This document shows positions 15,848 through 24,403 of a stretch of 64,000 nt of DNA, in pieces. Source of the stretch: an uncultured Clostridia bacterium (lineage in GTDB: Bacteria; Bacillota; Clostridia; UBA1381); the NCBI GenBank assembly GCA_934489015.1, contig CAKSSN010000011.1, forward strand, positions 1 to 64,000, read 5' to 3'. A model generated the notes under the pieces. It was not told where the DNA came from. It did no database searches and worked only from the letters and a program-made list of their open reading frames with translations. Made by a program: the position numbers and the translations under genes. The number at the start of each line of letters is the position of its first letter. Position 1 is the stretch's first letter.

Positions 15848-17515
15848 ATGTTAGAACGTTTTTTACCGCGTATTGAGTTTGACTCATACGAGGATTTTAA
15901 GAAAAATTATAAAGTAAATATACCTGAGGATTTTAATTTCGGCTTTGATATAGTTGACGCATATGCAAAAGAGGAGCCGGATAAAATGGCTCTCGTGTGG
16001 TGTGACGATCATGACCACGAAAAGAAATTTACATATGATGAGCTTTCGCATCTTTCCTCAAAGACGGCAAACTTCTTTAAGAGTCTTGGAATAAAAAAAG
16101 GCGATGTTGTTCTTATGATACTTCGCCGCAGATATGAATACTGGATTTGTGCGACGGCGCTTCATAAGCTCGGCGCAACAATTATCCCGGCAACGATGCA
16201 GCTTACGAAAAAGGATATAGCATACCGCGTAAATGCGGCAGGCGTTAAAATGATGATCTGTGTAAATGATCCGTTTGTTGTTGAGCAGACGGAGGAGGCG
16301 ATCCCTGAAACAAAGGGGCTTGAAAATCTTGTTTTGGTTGACGGCAAAAGAGAGGGTTGGCTCAATTTTGATGAGGGCATAGAGAATTGCTCGGACGTTT
16401 TTCCGCGTCCGTCACATGATGATCCGCAGTGTACTCACAATGACGATATAATGCTTGTTTATTTCACGTCCGGAACAACGGGTATGCCGAAAATGGTTCA
16501 GCATGACTTTACATATCCTCTCGGTCATATAGTAACGGCTAAATATTGGCATAAGGTTGAGGAAAATAAGCTTCATATGAGCGTTTCCGACTCCGGCTGG
16601 GCAAAATTCGGATGGGGGAAAATTTACGGTCAGATGATAAGCGGAGCCGTTATTTTTACATATGATATGGATAAATTTATTCCGCTTAATCTTTTAAAGG
16701 TTATAACAAAGTATAAGGTAACAACATTTTGCGCACCGCCGACAATGTTCCGTTTTATGCTTCAGGAGGATGTAACGCAGTTTGACTTGTCGTGTATTCA
16801 TCACTGCTGCATAGCCGGAGAGCCGTTAAATCCTGAGGTTTTCAAAAAATGGTATGATTTAACGGGGCTTAAGCTTACAGAGGGCTTTGGTCAGTCGGAG
16901 TCAAGCGTAATAATTGCAAACTTCCCGTGGTTTGAGCCGCGCCCGGGTTCAATGGGCAAGCCGTCGCCGCTTTACGATGTGCAGCTTATAAATGCTGACG
17001 GCGAGATTTGTGAGGACGGCGAAGAGGGCGAAATCTGCATAATGGACGTTAAAAACAATCATCCGACAGGACTGTTTACGGGATATTTCAAGGATCCGAA
17101 GCGTACAGAAGAGGGACTTCTCGGCAGATGCTACAACCTTAAGGATGTTGCATGGCGTGACAGTGACGGATACTACTGGTTTGTCGGCAGAAATGACGAT
17201 GTTATAAAATGCTCCGGCTACAGAATAGGTCCGTTTGAGGTTGAGTCGGCGCTGCTTGAGCATCCGTCGGTTGTCGAGTGCGCAATAACCGCCGCACCGG
17301 ATAAAATAAGAGGTCAGGTTGTTAAGGCAACAATTGTGCTTGCTAAGGGATATTCTCCGTCTGAGGAGCTTAAAAAGGAGCTTCAAAATCATGTTAAGCA
17401 CGTAACCGCGCCTTACAAATATCCGCGAATTATCGAGTTTGTTGACGAGCTTCCGAAAACCGTCGGAGGAAAGATAAAAAGAGCGGAAATAAGACATAAT
17501 GATATGAATAAATAA
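15848..17515 (+). CDS. AMP-forming acyl-CoA synthetase, acetyl/medium-chain type
   Basis: Activates a carboxylic acid to its acyl-AMP and then CoA thioester in the cytoplasm. 555 residues of the ANL superfamily: P-loop-like YFTSGTTGMPKM, GFGQSE (A5), GRNDDVIKCSGYRIGPFEVE (A8 hinge) and catalytic lysine in LPKTVGGKIKR near the end. Length and motifs suit an acetyl-CoA or medium-chain (MACS-like) synthetase; the exact acid is not readable. Co-transcribed with the cupin regulator, which likely controls it. Confidence 0.87.
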   Translation: MLERFLPRIEFDSYEDFKKNYKVNIPEDFNFGFDIVDAYAKEEPDKMALVWCDDHDHEKKFTYDELSHLSSKTANFFKSLGIKKGDVVLMILRRRYEYWICATALHKLGATIIPATMQLTKKDIAYRVNAAGVKMMICVNDPFVVEQTEEAIPETKGLENLVLVDGKREGWLNFDEGIENCSDVFPRPSHDDPQCTHNDDIMLVYFTSGTTGMPKMVQHDFTYPLGHIVTAKYWHKVEENKLHMSVSDSGWAKFGWGKIYGQMISGAVIFTYDMDKFIPLNLLKVITKYKVTTFCAPPTMFRFMLQEDVTQFDLSCIHHCCIAGEPLNPEVFKKWYDLTGLKLTEGFGQSESSVIIANFPWFEPRPGSMGKPSPLYDVQLINADGEICEDGEEGEICIMDVKNNHPTGLFTGYFKDPKRTEEGLLGRCYNLKDVAWRDSDGYYWFVGRNDDVIKCSGYRIGPFEVESALLEHPSVVECAITAAPDKIRGQVVKATIVLAKGYSPSEELKKELQNHVKHVTAPYKYPRIIEFVDELPKTVGGKIKRAEIRHNDMNK

Positions 17516-17551
17516 ATATAAAAATAGCTGCTGCTTTTAGCATGGATTATT

Positions 17552-17582
17552 CAAAGACAAAAGTGTATTTTGCTTTGTTTTT
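17552..17582 (+). terminator. Terminator after the acyl-CoA synthetase
   Basis: Hairpin CAAAG-A-CAAAA (17552-17562) with TTTTGCTTTG (17568-17577), then five T. An outer helix of 11 bp, 17525-17535 with 17604-17614, encloses it, so two alternative folds are possible. Confidence 0.7.
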
Positions 17583-17613
17583 GCAAATTCTGTATTTAAA
17601 ATCAGCAGTAGCT

Positions 17614-17646
17614 AAAGGGGGTGTTTGGCAAAAGCGCCTCCTTTTT
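17614..17646 (+). terminator. Second hairpin with T run just before the FliB-like gene
   Basis: AAAGGGGGTG (17614-17623) pairs with CGCCTCCTTT (17635-17644) with two wobble pairs and is followed by T residues. It ends about 40 bases before the start codon of the next gene, so it would act in that gene's leader and not at the end of the previous one. Confidence 0.6.
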
Positions 17647-17686
17647 GCAAGTTACTTTTTTATCTGAAACGGAGGCGAAGCGTGCC

Positions 17687-18568
17687 ATGAATATAATGCC
17701 CGACTATTACAAAAAATTCTGCTGCATAGCCGATAAGTGCCGCCACAGCTGCTGCATAGGCTGGGAAATAGATGTTGACGAGGATAGTCTTGAAAGGTAT
17801 AAACAAGTCGGCGGAGAGCTTGGCAAAAGGCTGAGGGAAAATATATCGGACAGGCATTTTGCTTTGATAGGTGAGCGGTGTCCGTTTCTTAAAAATAACG
17901 GACTTTGCGAGCTTATATGCGCTTTGGGAAAAGACAGCTTGTGCGACATTTGCCGCGAGCATCCCCGATTTTACAATGAATTTGAAAACAGAACGGAGGC
18001 AGGCTTAGGTCTATGCTGCGAAGCGGCATCAAGGCTGATTTTGTCAAATGAGGGTGTGGTACGCTTAGTTGATGAAATCGGCAGGGAGTATAACTCGGAT
18101 GATGATTTTTACGCGTTCAGAAATTATATTTTTTCCGTAATTCAAAACAGAAGCGCCGCTGTAGATGAGCGGATTTCGGAGCTTTTTGATTTGTTTGATA
18201 TAAATATTTCGCGAAGCAGCATATCGGAGTGGGCGGAATTTTTTGAGAGTCTTGAAGTGCTTGATAAAAAATGGTTATCTGTTCTTGAAAAAGTGAAAAG
18301 GTGCGACTTTTTTGTACTTAAAAGCTCAAAACGGTGGCAGATTGCGTATGAGCAGCTTCTCGTTTATTTTGTCTACAGACATCTGACAAATGAACGCGAA
18401 AAAATAAAGCAGGAGATTTTATTTGCCGTTTTGGCACTTTATATTATTTGCGCGTGCTGCGGAAGCTCGGATAATATTGACGATTTTTATGAGGCGGCAA
18501 GGATGTTTTCCTCCGAAATTGAATATTGCGAGGAAAACACTGCTGCGGTGCTTGAAAGGTTAAAATAA
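17687..18568 (+). CDS. FliB-like Cys-cluster protein (YkgJ/flagellin lysine N-methylase family)
   Basis: 293 residues with an N-terminal cluster of metal-binding cysteines (CCIADKCRHSCC, ERCPFL, GLCELIC, LCDICREHPRFY, LGLCCEA), the signature of proteins annotated as flagellin lysine N-methylase. No flagellar gene is near, so another protein or a metal-related role is possible. ATG 17687 follows GGAGG at 17671-17675; the frame is open upstream to 17621 but that part overlaps the terminator-like hairpin. Monocistronic, closed by the long inverted repeat after its stop. Confidence 0.75.
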   Translation: MNIMPDYYKKFCCIADKCRHSCCIGWEIDVDEDSLERYKQVGGELGKRLRENISDRHFALIGERCPFLKNNGLCELICALGKDSLCDICREHPRFYNEFENRTEAGLGLCCEAASRLILSNEGVVRLVDEIGREYNSDDDFYAFRNYIFSVIQNRSAAVDERISELFDLFDINISRSSISEWAEFFESLEVLDKKWLSVLEKVKRCDFFVLKSSKRWQIAYEQLLVYFVYRHLTNEREKIKQEILFAVLALYIICACCGSSDNIDDFYEAARMFSSEIEYCEENTAAVLERLK

Positions 18569-18572
18569 AAAC

Positions 18573-18617
18573 AGGCTGTGCGGCAAAAGTCAATTAACTT
18601 TTGCCGCACAGCCTTTG
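18573..18617 (+). terminator. Long terminator hairpin, dispersed family copy 1
   Basis: Perfect 18-bp stem (18573-18590 with 18597-18614), loop CAATTA. It shares the AGGCTG/CAGCCT base and an AAGTCAATT apex with hairpins at 27643-27680 and 59962-59995, while the middle of the stem differs with compensating changes. It ends the FliB-like gene and also lies beyond the stop of the convergent response regulator. Confidence 0.85.
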
Positions 18618-18687
18618 CTCATGCATTTACATTTTCTGTATTGTATGCTTTTCTTCTTGCGATTCGGAGTTTTTTACATCATGTTTT

Positions 18688-19356
18688 TTATATATTCATT
18701 CTGTACCCGACACCCCAAACGGTTTGAATACCGTTGTTTTTGCCGAGCTTTTCACGTATGCGCTGAATATGAACCGTTACGGTTGAAATATCTCCGACAG
18801 CCTCAAATCCCCATATTCTGTCAAAAAGCATTTCCTTTGAAATTGTTTTGCCGCGATTTTTAACGAGGTACAAGAGCAAATCATATTCCTTTGCGGTAAA
18901 CATAATCTCGCTTCCCGATACAAAAACGCGTCTTGCGCCCGTGTCAATTGTTATATCTCCGAACGATATATTTTCCTCCTGACCGCAGAGCTTTCTGTAT
19001 CTTGCAATATGCGCTTTAACTCTTGCCACAAGCTCATTCGGTGAAAAAGGCTTTGTCATATAGTCGTCCGCTCCGAGTCCCAAGCCCTTTATTTTATGTA
19101 TATCCTCACTTTTTGCGCTTAGGAAAATAACGGGCATATCCTTCTTTTTTCTAAGCTCGGAGCATACCTCAAAGCCGTCAATTCCCGGAAGCATTATATC
19201 TATTATTACAAGAGCATAGTCGCCGGCAAGTGCAGCTTCAAGCCCTTTTGTGCCGCGCTGCTCAATATCGCACTCAAATCCCGACAGCTCCAGATAGTCC
19301 TTTTCGAGCTGTCCTATTGCCGTGTCATCCTCTATAATTAAAATCTTGTTTTTCAT
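18688..19356 (-). CDS. OmpR/PhoB-family response regulator
   Basis: 222-residue regulator: receiver domain with D10-D11, phospho-acceptor D53 (IIDIMLPG), SAK and KPF motifs, then a canonical winged helix (about 128-222) ending VWGVGYRMNI. AAGGAG precedes its ATG, 15 bases after the kinase stop. It lies downstream of an ABC exporter in the same direction, the arrangement seen for antimicrobial-peptide sensing modules, so it probably controls that exporter. Confidence 0.92.
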   Translation of the reverse strand: MKNKILIIEDDTAIGQLEKDYLELSGFECDIEQRGTKGLEAALAGDYALVIIDIMLPGIDGFEVCSELRKKKDMPVIFLSAKSEDIHKIKGLGLGADDYMTKPFSPNELVARVKAHIARYRKLCGQEENISFGDITIDTGARRVFVSGSEIMFTAKEYDLLLYLVKNRGKTISKEMLFDRIWGFEAVGDISTVTVHIQRIREKLGKNNGIQTVWGVGYRMNI

Positions 19357-19371
19357 GTTGATGCTCCTTTA

Positions 19372-20520
19372 TTATCTTATATTTAAGTAAATTGTAACCT
19401 TTGTCCCTTGCTTATCTGCCGGAGAAAGCCATATTCTTCCACTGTGCTTTTCTATTATAAGCCTTGCAATGCCGAGCCCTAAACCGTTTCCTTTTACATT
19501 CATTGTGCGCGCAGTGTTGACGCGGTAGAAGTTATCAAACACCTGCTGTGTCTTTTCCGGCGCAATTCCTATTCCGTCATCTTCTATAACCGCATAAACG
19601 CCGCCGTCGCCGCGAAAAACAGACACCTTTATTTCGCAGCTTTCTGGACGTCTGTATTTAAGCGCGTTGTCAAACACGTTTGAAAATACGCGGAAAAGCT
19701 TGTCAAAATCAGCGTTTATCATTATTTTTTCATCCGGAAGCTTTTGCAAAACCGTTATGCCTGCCTTTTCAAAATCGGCGGAAAACGCCGTCGCGGCTTC
19801 GCGCACAAAATCGACAAAATCGCCTGTCTGAAATTTAAAATCCGTTTTGTTAAGTTCAAGATGAGAGTATTCGGAAAGGTTCCCTGCAAGGTTTTGCAGA
19901 ATATCTGCTTTTGATATTATTGTATCGAGATATTGTTTCTGCTTTTCGGGCGTTGACGCAACGCCGTCGCGCAGTCCCTGAGCATAGCCCTTAATTGATG
20001 TTATCGGCGTTTTGAGGTCATGTGACATATGAGCGAGCAGCATTTTGCGCTCCTCATTCATTTTGTATTCCTTTTCTTTGCTTTCTTTTAGCTTTTTCCT
20101 CATGTTGTCAAACGCGTTGCAAAGCTCGGAAATTTCGTCATATCTGCATGATAAAACCTCTCCGCTCAGGTCGCCGTCCTCTATGCTTTGTGCAGCGTCC
20201 TTCAGGTATGAAATCGGCATTAATATATTTTTTGAAAGATGGCGCGTTATAACGGTTGTTGTTGTGAAAATGACAACGGTTGAAATTAATACCCAGCATA
20301 TAAAAAATTTTATAACTGCCGGATTTGTATCAAAAATGTTTTTTATCACCGGAATAAGCTCAAAAATGTTGTTTATATCGCTGCCGCCGATTATGATTTT
20401 TGTGTGCATATATTTTGATAAAAACAGCGTCATCATTATAACGGTAATGCAGCTGATTATCAAAACCGGCAGAAACAGCATTATTAGGTTGCTTACGGCA
20501 AATTGTTTTTTTAGTGACAT
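19372..20520 (-). CDS. Membrane sensor histidine kinase
   Basis: 382 residues: two membrane helices (about 10-35 and 70-92) with a short 35-residue external loop, HAMP (about 93-145), dimerisation box with H167 in SHDLKTP, and an ATPase domain with NVFDNALKYR, EDDGIGI and GNGLGLGI. The small external loop suggests that it senses through or in the membrane or via the neighbouring exporter. AGGAG lies before ATG 20520. Pairs with the regulator that follows. Confidence 0.92.
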   Translation of the reverse strand: MSLKKQFAVSNLIMLFLPVLIISCITVIMMTLFLSKYMHTKIIIGGSDINNIFELIPVIKNIFDTNPAVIKFFICWVLISTVVIFTTTTVITRHLSKNILMPISYLKDAAQSIEDGDLSGEVLSCRYDEISELCNAFDNMRKKLKESKEKEYKMNEERKMLLAHMSHDLKTPITSIKGYAQGLRDGVASTPEKQKQYLDTIISKADILQNLAGNLSEYSHLELNKTDFKFQTGDFVDFVREAATAFSADFEKAGITVLQKLPDEKIMINADFDKLFRVFSNVFDNALKYRRPESCEIKVSVFRGDGGVYAVIEDDGIGIAPEKTQQVFDNFYRVNTARTMNVKGNGLGLGIARLIIEKHSGRIWLSPADKQGTKVTIYLNIR

Positions 20521-20534
20521 TTCGCTTTCTCCTG

Positions 20535-20744
20535 TTAATTTTTATATAATAATTCACGCTTTTGCGGGTTTTGGGTTATGTATTTTAATATTTCAAGATA
20601 GTCATTTTCGTTTCGTATTATGTGTTCATAGTAGAATTTTTGCCATAGTGAAAAGCCTGCTTCCTTTGAAGCCCATCGTTTCATTTGCCCTATAGCCGTT
20701 GTTATTGATTTTGTAGGGGCGGATATTATCCGCCCGCGTTTCAA
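20535..20744 (-). pseudogene. C-terminal remnant of a REP-associated tyrosine transposase
   Basis: The minus-strand frame encodes the typical RAYT tail: a KSITTAIGQMKRW stretch, then LWQKFYYEHIIRN and DYLEILKYITQNP. The N-terminal HUH catalytic domain is missing, and the frame runs upstream into a palindrome of REP type (20717-20735). This is a decayed IS200/RAYT fragment lodged between the ABC permease and the histidine kinase genes, not a working gene. Confidence 0.75.
20717..20735. repeat. REP-like palindrome beside the transposase remnant
   Basis: GGGCGGATA and TATCCGCCC form a 9-bp inverted repeat around one base, preceded by GTAGG. This is the familiar shape of REP sequences mobilised by RAYT proteins. 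A second inverted repeat, TTAAGGCGGC/GCCGCCTTAA (20751-20776), follows directly and lies just after the permease stop, where it may act as its transcription end. Confidence 0.7.
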
Positions 20745-20778
20745 ACGCCTTTAAGGCGGCAATCATGCCGCCTTAAAA

Positions 20779-21513
20779 TCAATATTCCTTTTTATCGAAC
20801 AATATATAATCCGATGTATACAGCAGAAGTGATGTGCCGACAATAATGCATACCTTAGTAAAAAGCGCGCCGAACGGTATAATGCTTCCGATCCAAAGCT
20901 TATGCCACTGCATATACGATGTAAAGAGCATATTATTCAAAATCGGTGAAAAATAATTGCAGTATTTCAAAACTGCATATCCGACAATTGTCATAAACAT
21001 CGAAAGCGTCGGAGTTTTGCAAAGCATATTTATAAGCGCGGCAAACAGCACAAGCACAAAAAGCGGCACAAGGTCTATTAAATATGCGGCGGTGCTTTTT
21101 AAAAGGTAAGATGCGGTTAATTTACCGAACACGCTTTGCAAAGCGGTGCAGACAATTAGAATAAATATATAGAAAACAGCACCCATTATAAAGCTTGAAA
21201 GCATTTTTGCGCTCAGAAGCTTAAAGCGTGTAACAGGCCGCAGCAGCGACGCTTTAATTGTAAGATCGTGCATTTCGCTCGATAAAAGGTCACACACTGC
21301 CATAAATACAACAAGAGGAACATATACCTCTGCAAAAAACGGAAACATTTCCATAATCATATTTGCGCTTTTTATGTCCGTGTGCGTGAGCTTTGAAAGG
21401 ATAAGATTCATTCCTTCTCTTCCGGCGCAGATTAAAAGCGCTATAATAAGAAGCACAATGTATTTTTTCTTTGAAAACAGCTTTATAAGCTCGTTTTTTA
21501 ATGCATTAATCAT
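20779..21513 (-). CDS. ABC-2 type exporter permease
   Basis: 244-residue membrane protein with six predicted helices and no large external domain, as in ABC-2 permeases that work with a separate ATPase in drug, lantibiotic-immunity or small-molecule export. ATG 21513 has AGAAAGGA seven bases upstream; an in-frame ATG at 21537 overlaps the ATPase gene. It follows the ATPase by 13 bases. Substrate unknown; the neighbouring two-component system suggests defence against a peptide or antibiotic. Confidence 0.82.
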   Translation of the reverse strand: MINALKNELIKLFSKKKYIVLLIIALLICAGREGMNLILSKLTHTDIKSANMIMEMFPFFAEVYVPLVVFMAVCDLLSSEMHDLTIKASLLRPVTRFKLLSAKMLSSFIMGAVFYIFILIVCTALQSVFGKLTASYLLKSTAAYLIDLVPLFVLVLFAALINMLCKTPTLSMFMTIVGYAVLKYCNYFSPILNNMLFTSYMQWHKLWIGSIIPFGALFTKVCIIVGTSLLLYTSDYILFDKKEY

Positions 21514-21526
21514 GTTTTTATCCTTT

Positions 21527-22258
21527 CTATATTTCAATATCTCTGCGAATATCGCTTATTTTTCTTATATAATAGTCTTCAAGCGAGGGGTTAAGCTTCA
21601 GCGCTTCGGAAACGGGGAGCATATCAATAAGACCGCCCTCGTGCATTATTGCAACCGAGCTGCAAGTTTTCTCAATTTCGCTTGAAAGATGGCTTGCAAT
21701 TAAAAATGTTGTTTCATATTTTTCGGCAAGCTTTTTTATAATGTTTCTTATCTCTATAATGCCCTCGATGTCAAGTCCGTTTGTCGGCTCGTCGAGTATT
21801 AAAAGGTCAGGCTTCGGCAAAAGCGCCATTGCAAGACCGAGCCGCTGCTTCATTCCGAGCGAAAACCTGCCTGCTTTGTCGTTTTTATATTCCAAAAGAT
21901 GAACGGCGTCAAGTACGCTGTCAATGCGGCTTTTATCGGGCTTTCCGTAATAGCGGGCGGCAAGCTCCATGTTTTTATATGCCGTCATTTCGGTGAATAT
22001 AGCCGGCGCTTCTATAAGCGCACCTGTGCGGCGCATAATATTTTCAAAGTTATCCGCAAGAGGCATACCGAAAATTTCTATTTTTCCGCTGTCAGCCGGA
22101 GTAAGACCGAGAATAGCTTTCATAGTGGTTGTTTTTCCCGATCCGTTCGGACCCAAAAGCCCGACAATTTCTCCCAATGAAACTGAAAAAGAAATATTTT
22201 TTATACCTCTGTCGTTTTTATAAAGCTTTGTAAGCTTTTCTACATTAATTACATTCAT
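21527..22258 (-). CDS. ABC transporter ATP-binding protein
   Basis: 243-residue nucleotide-binding subunit of the exporter. Walker A GPNGSGKTT (about 35-43), signature FSLGMKQR, Walker B LLILDEPTNGLD, and the H-loop ASH are all present. The N-terminal sequence resembles the BcrA/LanF-type bacitracin and lantibiotic exporters. GAGAGGA lies before ATG 22258. A strong terminator separates it from the upstream exported-protein gene by only 28 bases, with no room for a clear promoter, so expression may depend on partial read-through. Confidence 0.92.
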   Translation of the reverse strand: MNVINVEKLTKLYKNDRGIKNISFSVSLGEIVGLLGPNGSGKTTTMKAILGLTPADSGKIEIFGMPLADNFENIMRRTGALIEAPAIFTEMTAYKNMELAARYYGKPDKSRIDSVLDAVHLLEYKNDKAGRFSLGMKQRLGLAMALLPKPDLLILDEPTNGLDIEGIIEIRNIIKKLAEKYETTFLIASHLSSEIEKTCSSVAIMHEGGLIDMLPVSEALKLNPSLEDYYIRKISDIRRDIEI

Positions 22259-22286
22259 TTGTTTTATTGTCCTCTCAAGAGTTATG

Positions 22287-22323
22287 TATGCAGACAGACC
22301 GCCCGGTGCGGTCTGTCTGCATA
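22287..22323 (-). terminator. Strong hairpin between the exported protein gene and the ABC exporter
   Basis: Perfect 16-bp stem (22287-22302 with 22308-22323) around a 5-base loop. On the minus strand it follows the exported protein gene by about 10 bases. It lacks a long T tract on that strand, so it may be a leaky terminator or an mRNA stabiliser that sets the ratio between the two parts. Confidence 0.65.
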
Positions 22324-22334
22324 TTATATTTTTA

Positions 22335-23384
22335 TCAGCCTACGCCTTCTGTGAGCCACTTGAGCTCGTCTTCGTATTGCTCGCGGTCCGCTTCGGAAAG
22401 ATCTCCGGCAAGGAGCTGTTCAAGCTCTGCTTTTCTCTTTGCTTCCATTTCGGAGCGTCTTGTAAGATACGGGTTGTTTTCCGTATCTATTCTGTCAGGC
22501 ACCGTTGAGCCGAAATCGGAGCAGTTTATATTAATTGAGAAAACAGCTTCATGGTTGTTTCCGTCCCAATCGTCACCCGTTACCTTAACCGTTACAAGAT
22601 TGTCGGAAATGTTTCCGTCCTCGTCAACCTTTACGCTGCACGCTACATTGTCGATTGCAACGTTTTGATAAAAATACTGAAGCGGATCATCCTGCGCCCA
22701 TTCCTTCATATATTCAATATTATCACCGCTGTGGTTTGCCGAAATTAAAAGGTCAATTCCCGATGTTATAATTTCGGGTATCTGGAAGCTGTCGAGCGAT
22801 ATTGAATATGAGCTTATTCCGTTTTCCTCACCCTCATATATAAAGTTGTTTTTCAAATCGCCTACAACAAGGTCGCTTGCTATTTCCGCAAAGCGTATAA
22901 ATTTATCGGCGGTGTTGTCATCTGATCCGACAAATCTTGAAGCAAGTGTTTCGGTTTCTGCATCATAGGAATTTCTGTCCTCTAACGTGTAGTACATTTT
23001 CCCGTTTTCTCTGTTTTTCGCATATTCCTCATCAATATAGCCGTCGTCATTTGTCCATTTGTAGCCTCTTATAGCAAAGCCGTCCTGGCAGTAAAATTCG
23101 TAGTTAATGTCATCCGGCGATGTTCCCTCTTTTGTTGATGAAGCGTTGTCTGCCATATTAACCTTTTGAACGGTGTAGAAGCTGTCATCTGTCTGCTGTC
23201 CGTCAACGGTAACCGAGCCTGTGGCTTCAACGGTAAAGTTTTGAGCCTTAACAAGCTTTTTGAGTGCGTTTTTGTAAACTCCGTAGCCGTTTGAGCTTGC
23301 AATTCCGACTGCGGCTGCCGACACAAACGTTATCGTTCCGATTGACAGCGCGGTTATGCATGCGTTTCTTTTTGTGAATTTCAT
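22335..23384 (-). CDS. Exported protein of unknown function
   Basis: 349 residues with an N-terminal signal or anchor (about 8-28, rich in Ala, Ile, Val) and an acidic, Asp/Asn/Tyr-rich external part that looks like a beta-strand-rich sensor or lipid-anchored LolA-like domain, though I cannot assign a family. The last 45 residues are charged and helical (EMEAKRKAELEQLL). ATG 23384 is chosen because GAAAGGA lies nine bases before it. Upstream of an ABC exporter and two-component system in the same direction, so it may be the external sensor of that module. Confidence 0.7.
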   Translation of the reverse strand: MKFTKRNACITALSIGTITFVSAAAVGIASSNGYGVYKNALKKLVKAQNFTVEATGSVTVDGQQTDDSFYTVQKVNMADNASSTKEGTSPDDINYEFYCQDGFAIRGYKWTNDDGYIDEEYAKNRENGKMYYTLEDRNSYDAETETLASRFVGSDDNTADKFIRFAEIASDLVVGDLKNNFIYEGEENGISSYSISLDSFQIPEIITSGIDLLISANHSGDNIEYMKEWAQDDPLQYFYQNVAIDNVACSVKVDEDGNISDNLVTVKVTGDDWDGNNHEAVFSININCSDFGSTVPDRIDTENNPYLTRRSEMEAKRKAELEQLLAGDLSEADREQYEDELKWLTEGVG

Positions 23385-23465
23385 ATAAATCATTCCTTTC
23401 TTTTTTTCAGGGGGCAATTGCTTTTTCGTTTCCCTGTAATTACATTCTAAATCATTTATATAAAT

Positions 23466-23474
23466 ATTATATCA
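23466..23474 (-). promoter_or_regulatory. Extended -10 promoter of the exported protein gene
   Basis: On the minus strand TGATATAAT (extended -10, TG-A-TATAAT) lies about 80 bases before the start codon; the -35 region is weak. Confidence 0.55.
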
Positions 23475-23527
23475 TGCGTTTATAAACAAAGTATAAACTA
23501 AAATAAATAATTTTAAAAACTAAAAAT

Positions 23528-24370
23528 TTATTTGCAGCTTTTGCGCATTTGAAACGGTGTTTGTCCCATATGCTTTTTAAACACGCTGTAGAAAAAATTA
23601 ACGTCCGTATAGCCAACCATTTCGGCAATTTCGGGTGTTTTCATAGATGAATTTGCAAGCAGGCGGCACGCCTCGTCAATTCTTTTTTTCTCCAGCATTT
23701 TCTTAAAGCCGATACCCGTTTCTTCTTTGAATTTAAGGCTCAGATAAGGCACGCTGTAGTTAAACTCCGATGCAATATCCGAAAGCGTCAGCTTTTCGCT
23801 AAACCTTTTGTCTATCAGGTGCAGCATTCGGCTTAGAAAGTCGTCATCGTTTGTATATGCGTTTGCAACGCTGCGCGCCGTGAGAACAATCAGCTCTATA
23901 AGGTATGAGCGCATTATCTCCTGCCAGCCTATTTTTTTGTTTTCATATTCGGTCTGCATTTTGTTTAAAATCGGCAGTATTGTTCCGCCGGAGTCGTGAA
24001 ATATACTGTTTGCCGGATTTATGGTTAAGTTTTTTTGCGTTATTTTTATAAGATAATGGCTCAAAAGGCCGTTAAAGCTTCGGCAGTGCGACAGGCTTTT
24101 GTCTATAAACACCGGACGAAACAGAAGATTTATCACGTTAAACGGTCTGCCGCCTATGCTCTCATAGCAGTGAGAGGTGTTATAGTCAACAAAAAAGTAG
24201 TCGCCGCGCTCTATAATGCTTTTTCTTCCGTCTATTTCATGCTCTGCTCTTCCGCGCGTTACATAAGCAAGCTCCAGAAAATTATGTGTATGCGGATCAA
24301 CGGTTATTGAATTTGAATTTGCAAATTTTATTTCCGCACCGGAAAATACAATGTCAGTTTCGTTTTTCAT
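23528..24370 (-). CDS. AraC-family regulator with N-terminal cupin domain
   Basis: 280 residues: an N-terminal sugar-sensing cupin (about 1-140, with DPHTHNFLELAYVTRG) and two helix-turn-helix units at the C-terminus (about 180-278, LSDIASEFNYSVPYLSLKFKEETG and the second helix pair EIAEMVGYTDVNFFYSVFKK). Typical activator of sugar-utilisation genes. It is divergent from the GH106-like glycosidase, with interlocked promoters, so it almost surely regulates that gene. ATG 24370 with GGTGA is chosen over an in-frame GTG/ATG at 24382; the start is uncertain by a few residues. Confidence 0.9.
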   Translation of the reverse strand: MKNETDIVFSGAEIKFANSNSITVDPHTHNFLELAYVTRGRAEHEIDGRKSIIERGDYFFVDYNTSHCYESIGGRPFNVINLLFRPVFIDKSLSHCRSFNGLLSHYLIKITQKNLTINPANSIFHDSGGTILPILNKMQTEYENKKIGWQEIMRSYLIELIVLTARSVANAYTNDDDFLSRMLHLIDKRFSEKLTLSDIASEFNYSVPYLSLKFKEETGIGFKKMLEKKRIDEACRLLANSSMKTPEIAEMVGYTDVNFFYSVFKKHMGQTPFQMRKSCK

Positions 24371-24403
24371 TAAAATCACCATGTAAAATAAAAAAAATAC
24401 CTA

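Noticed and set aside
20535..20744. Functional small protein gene upstream of the histidine kinase
   Set aside because: The translation matches only the tail of RAYT transposases, begins inside a REP palindrome and has no ribosome site.
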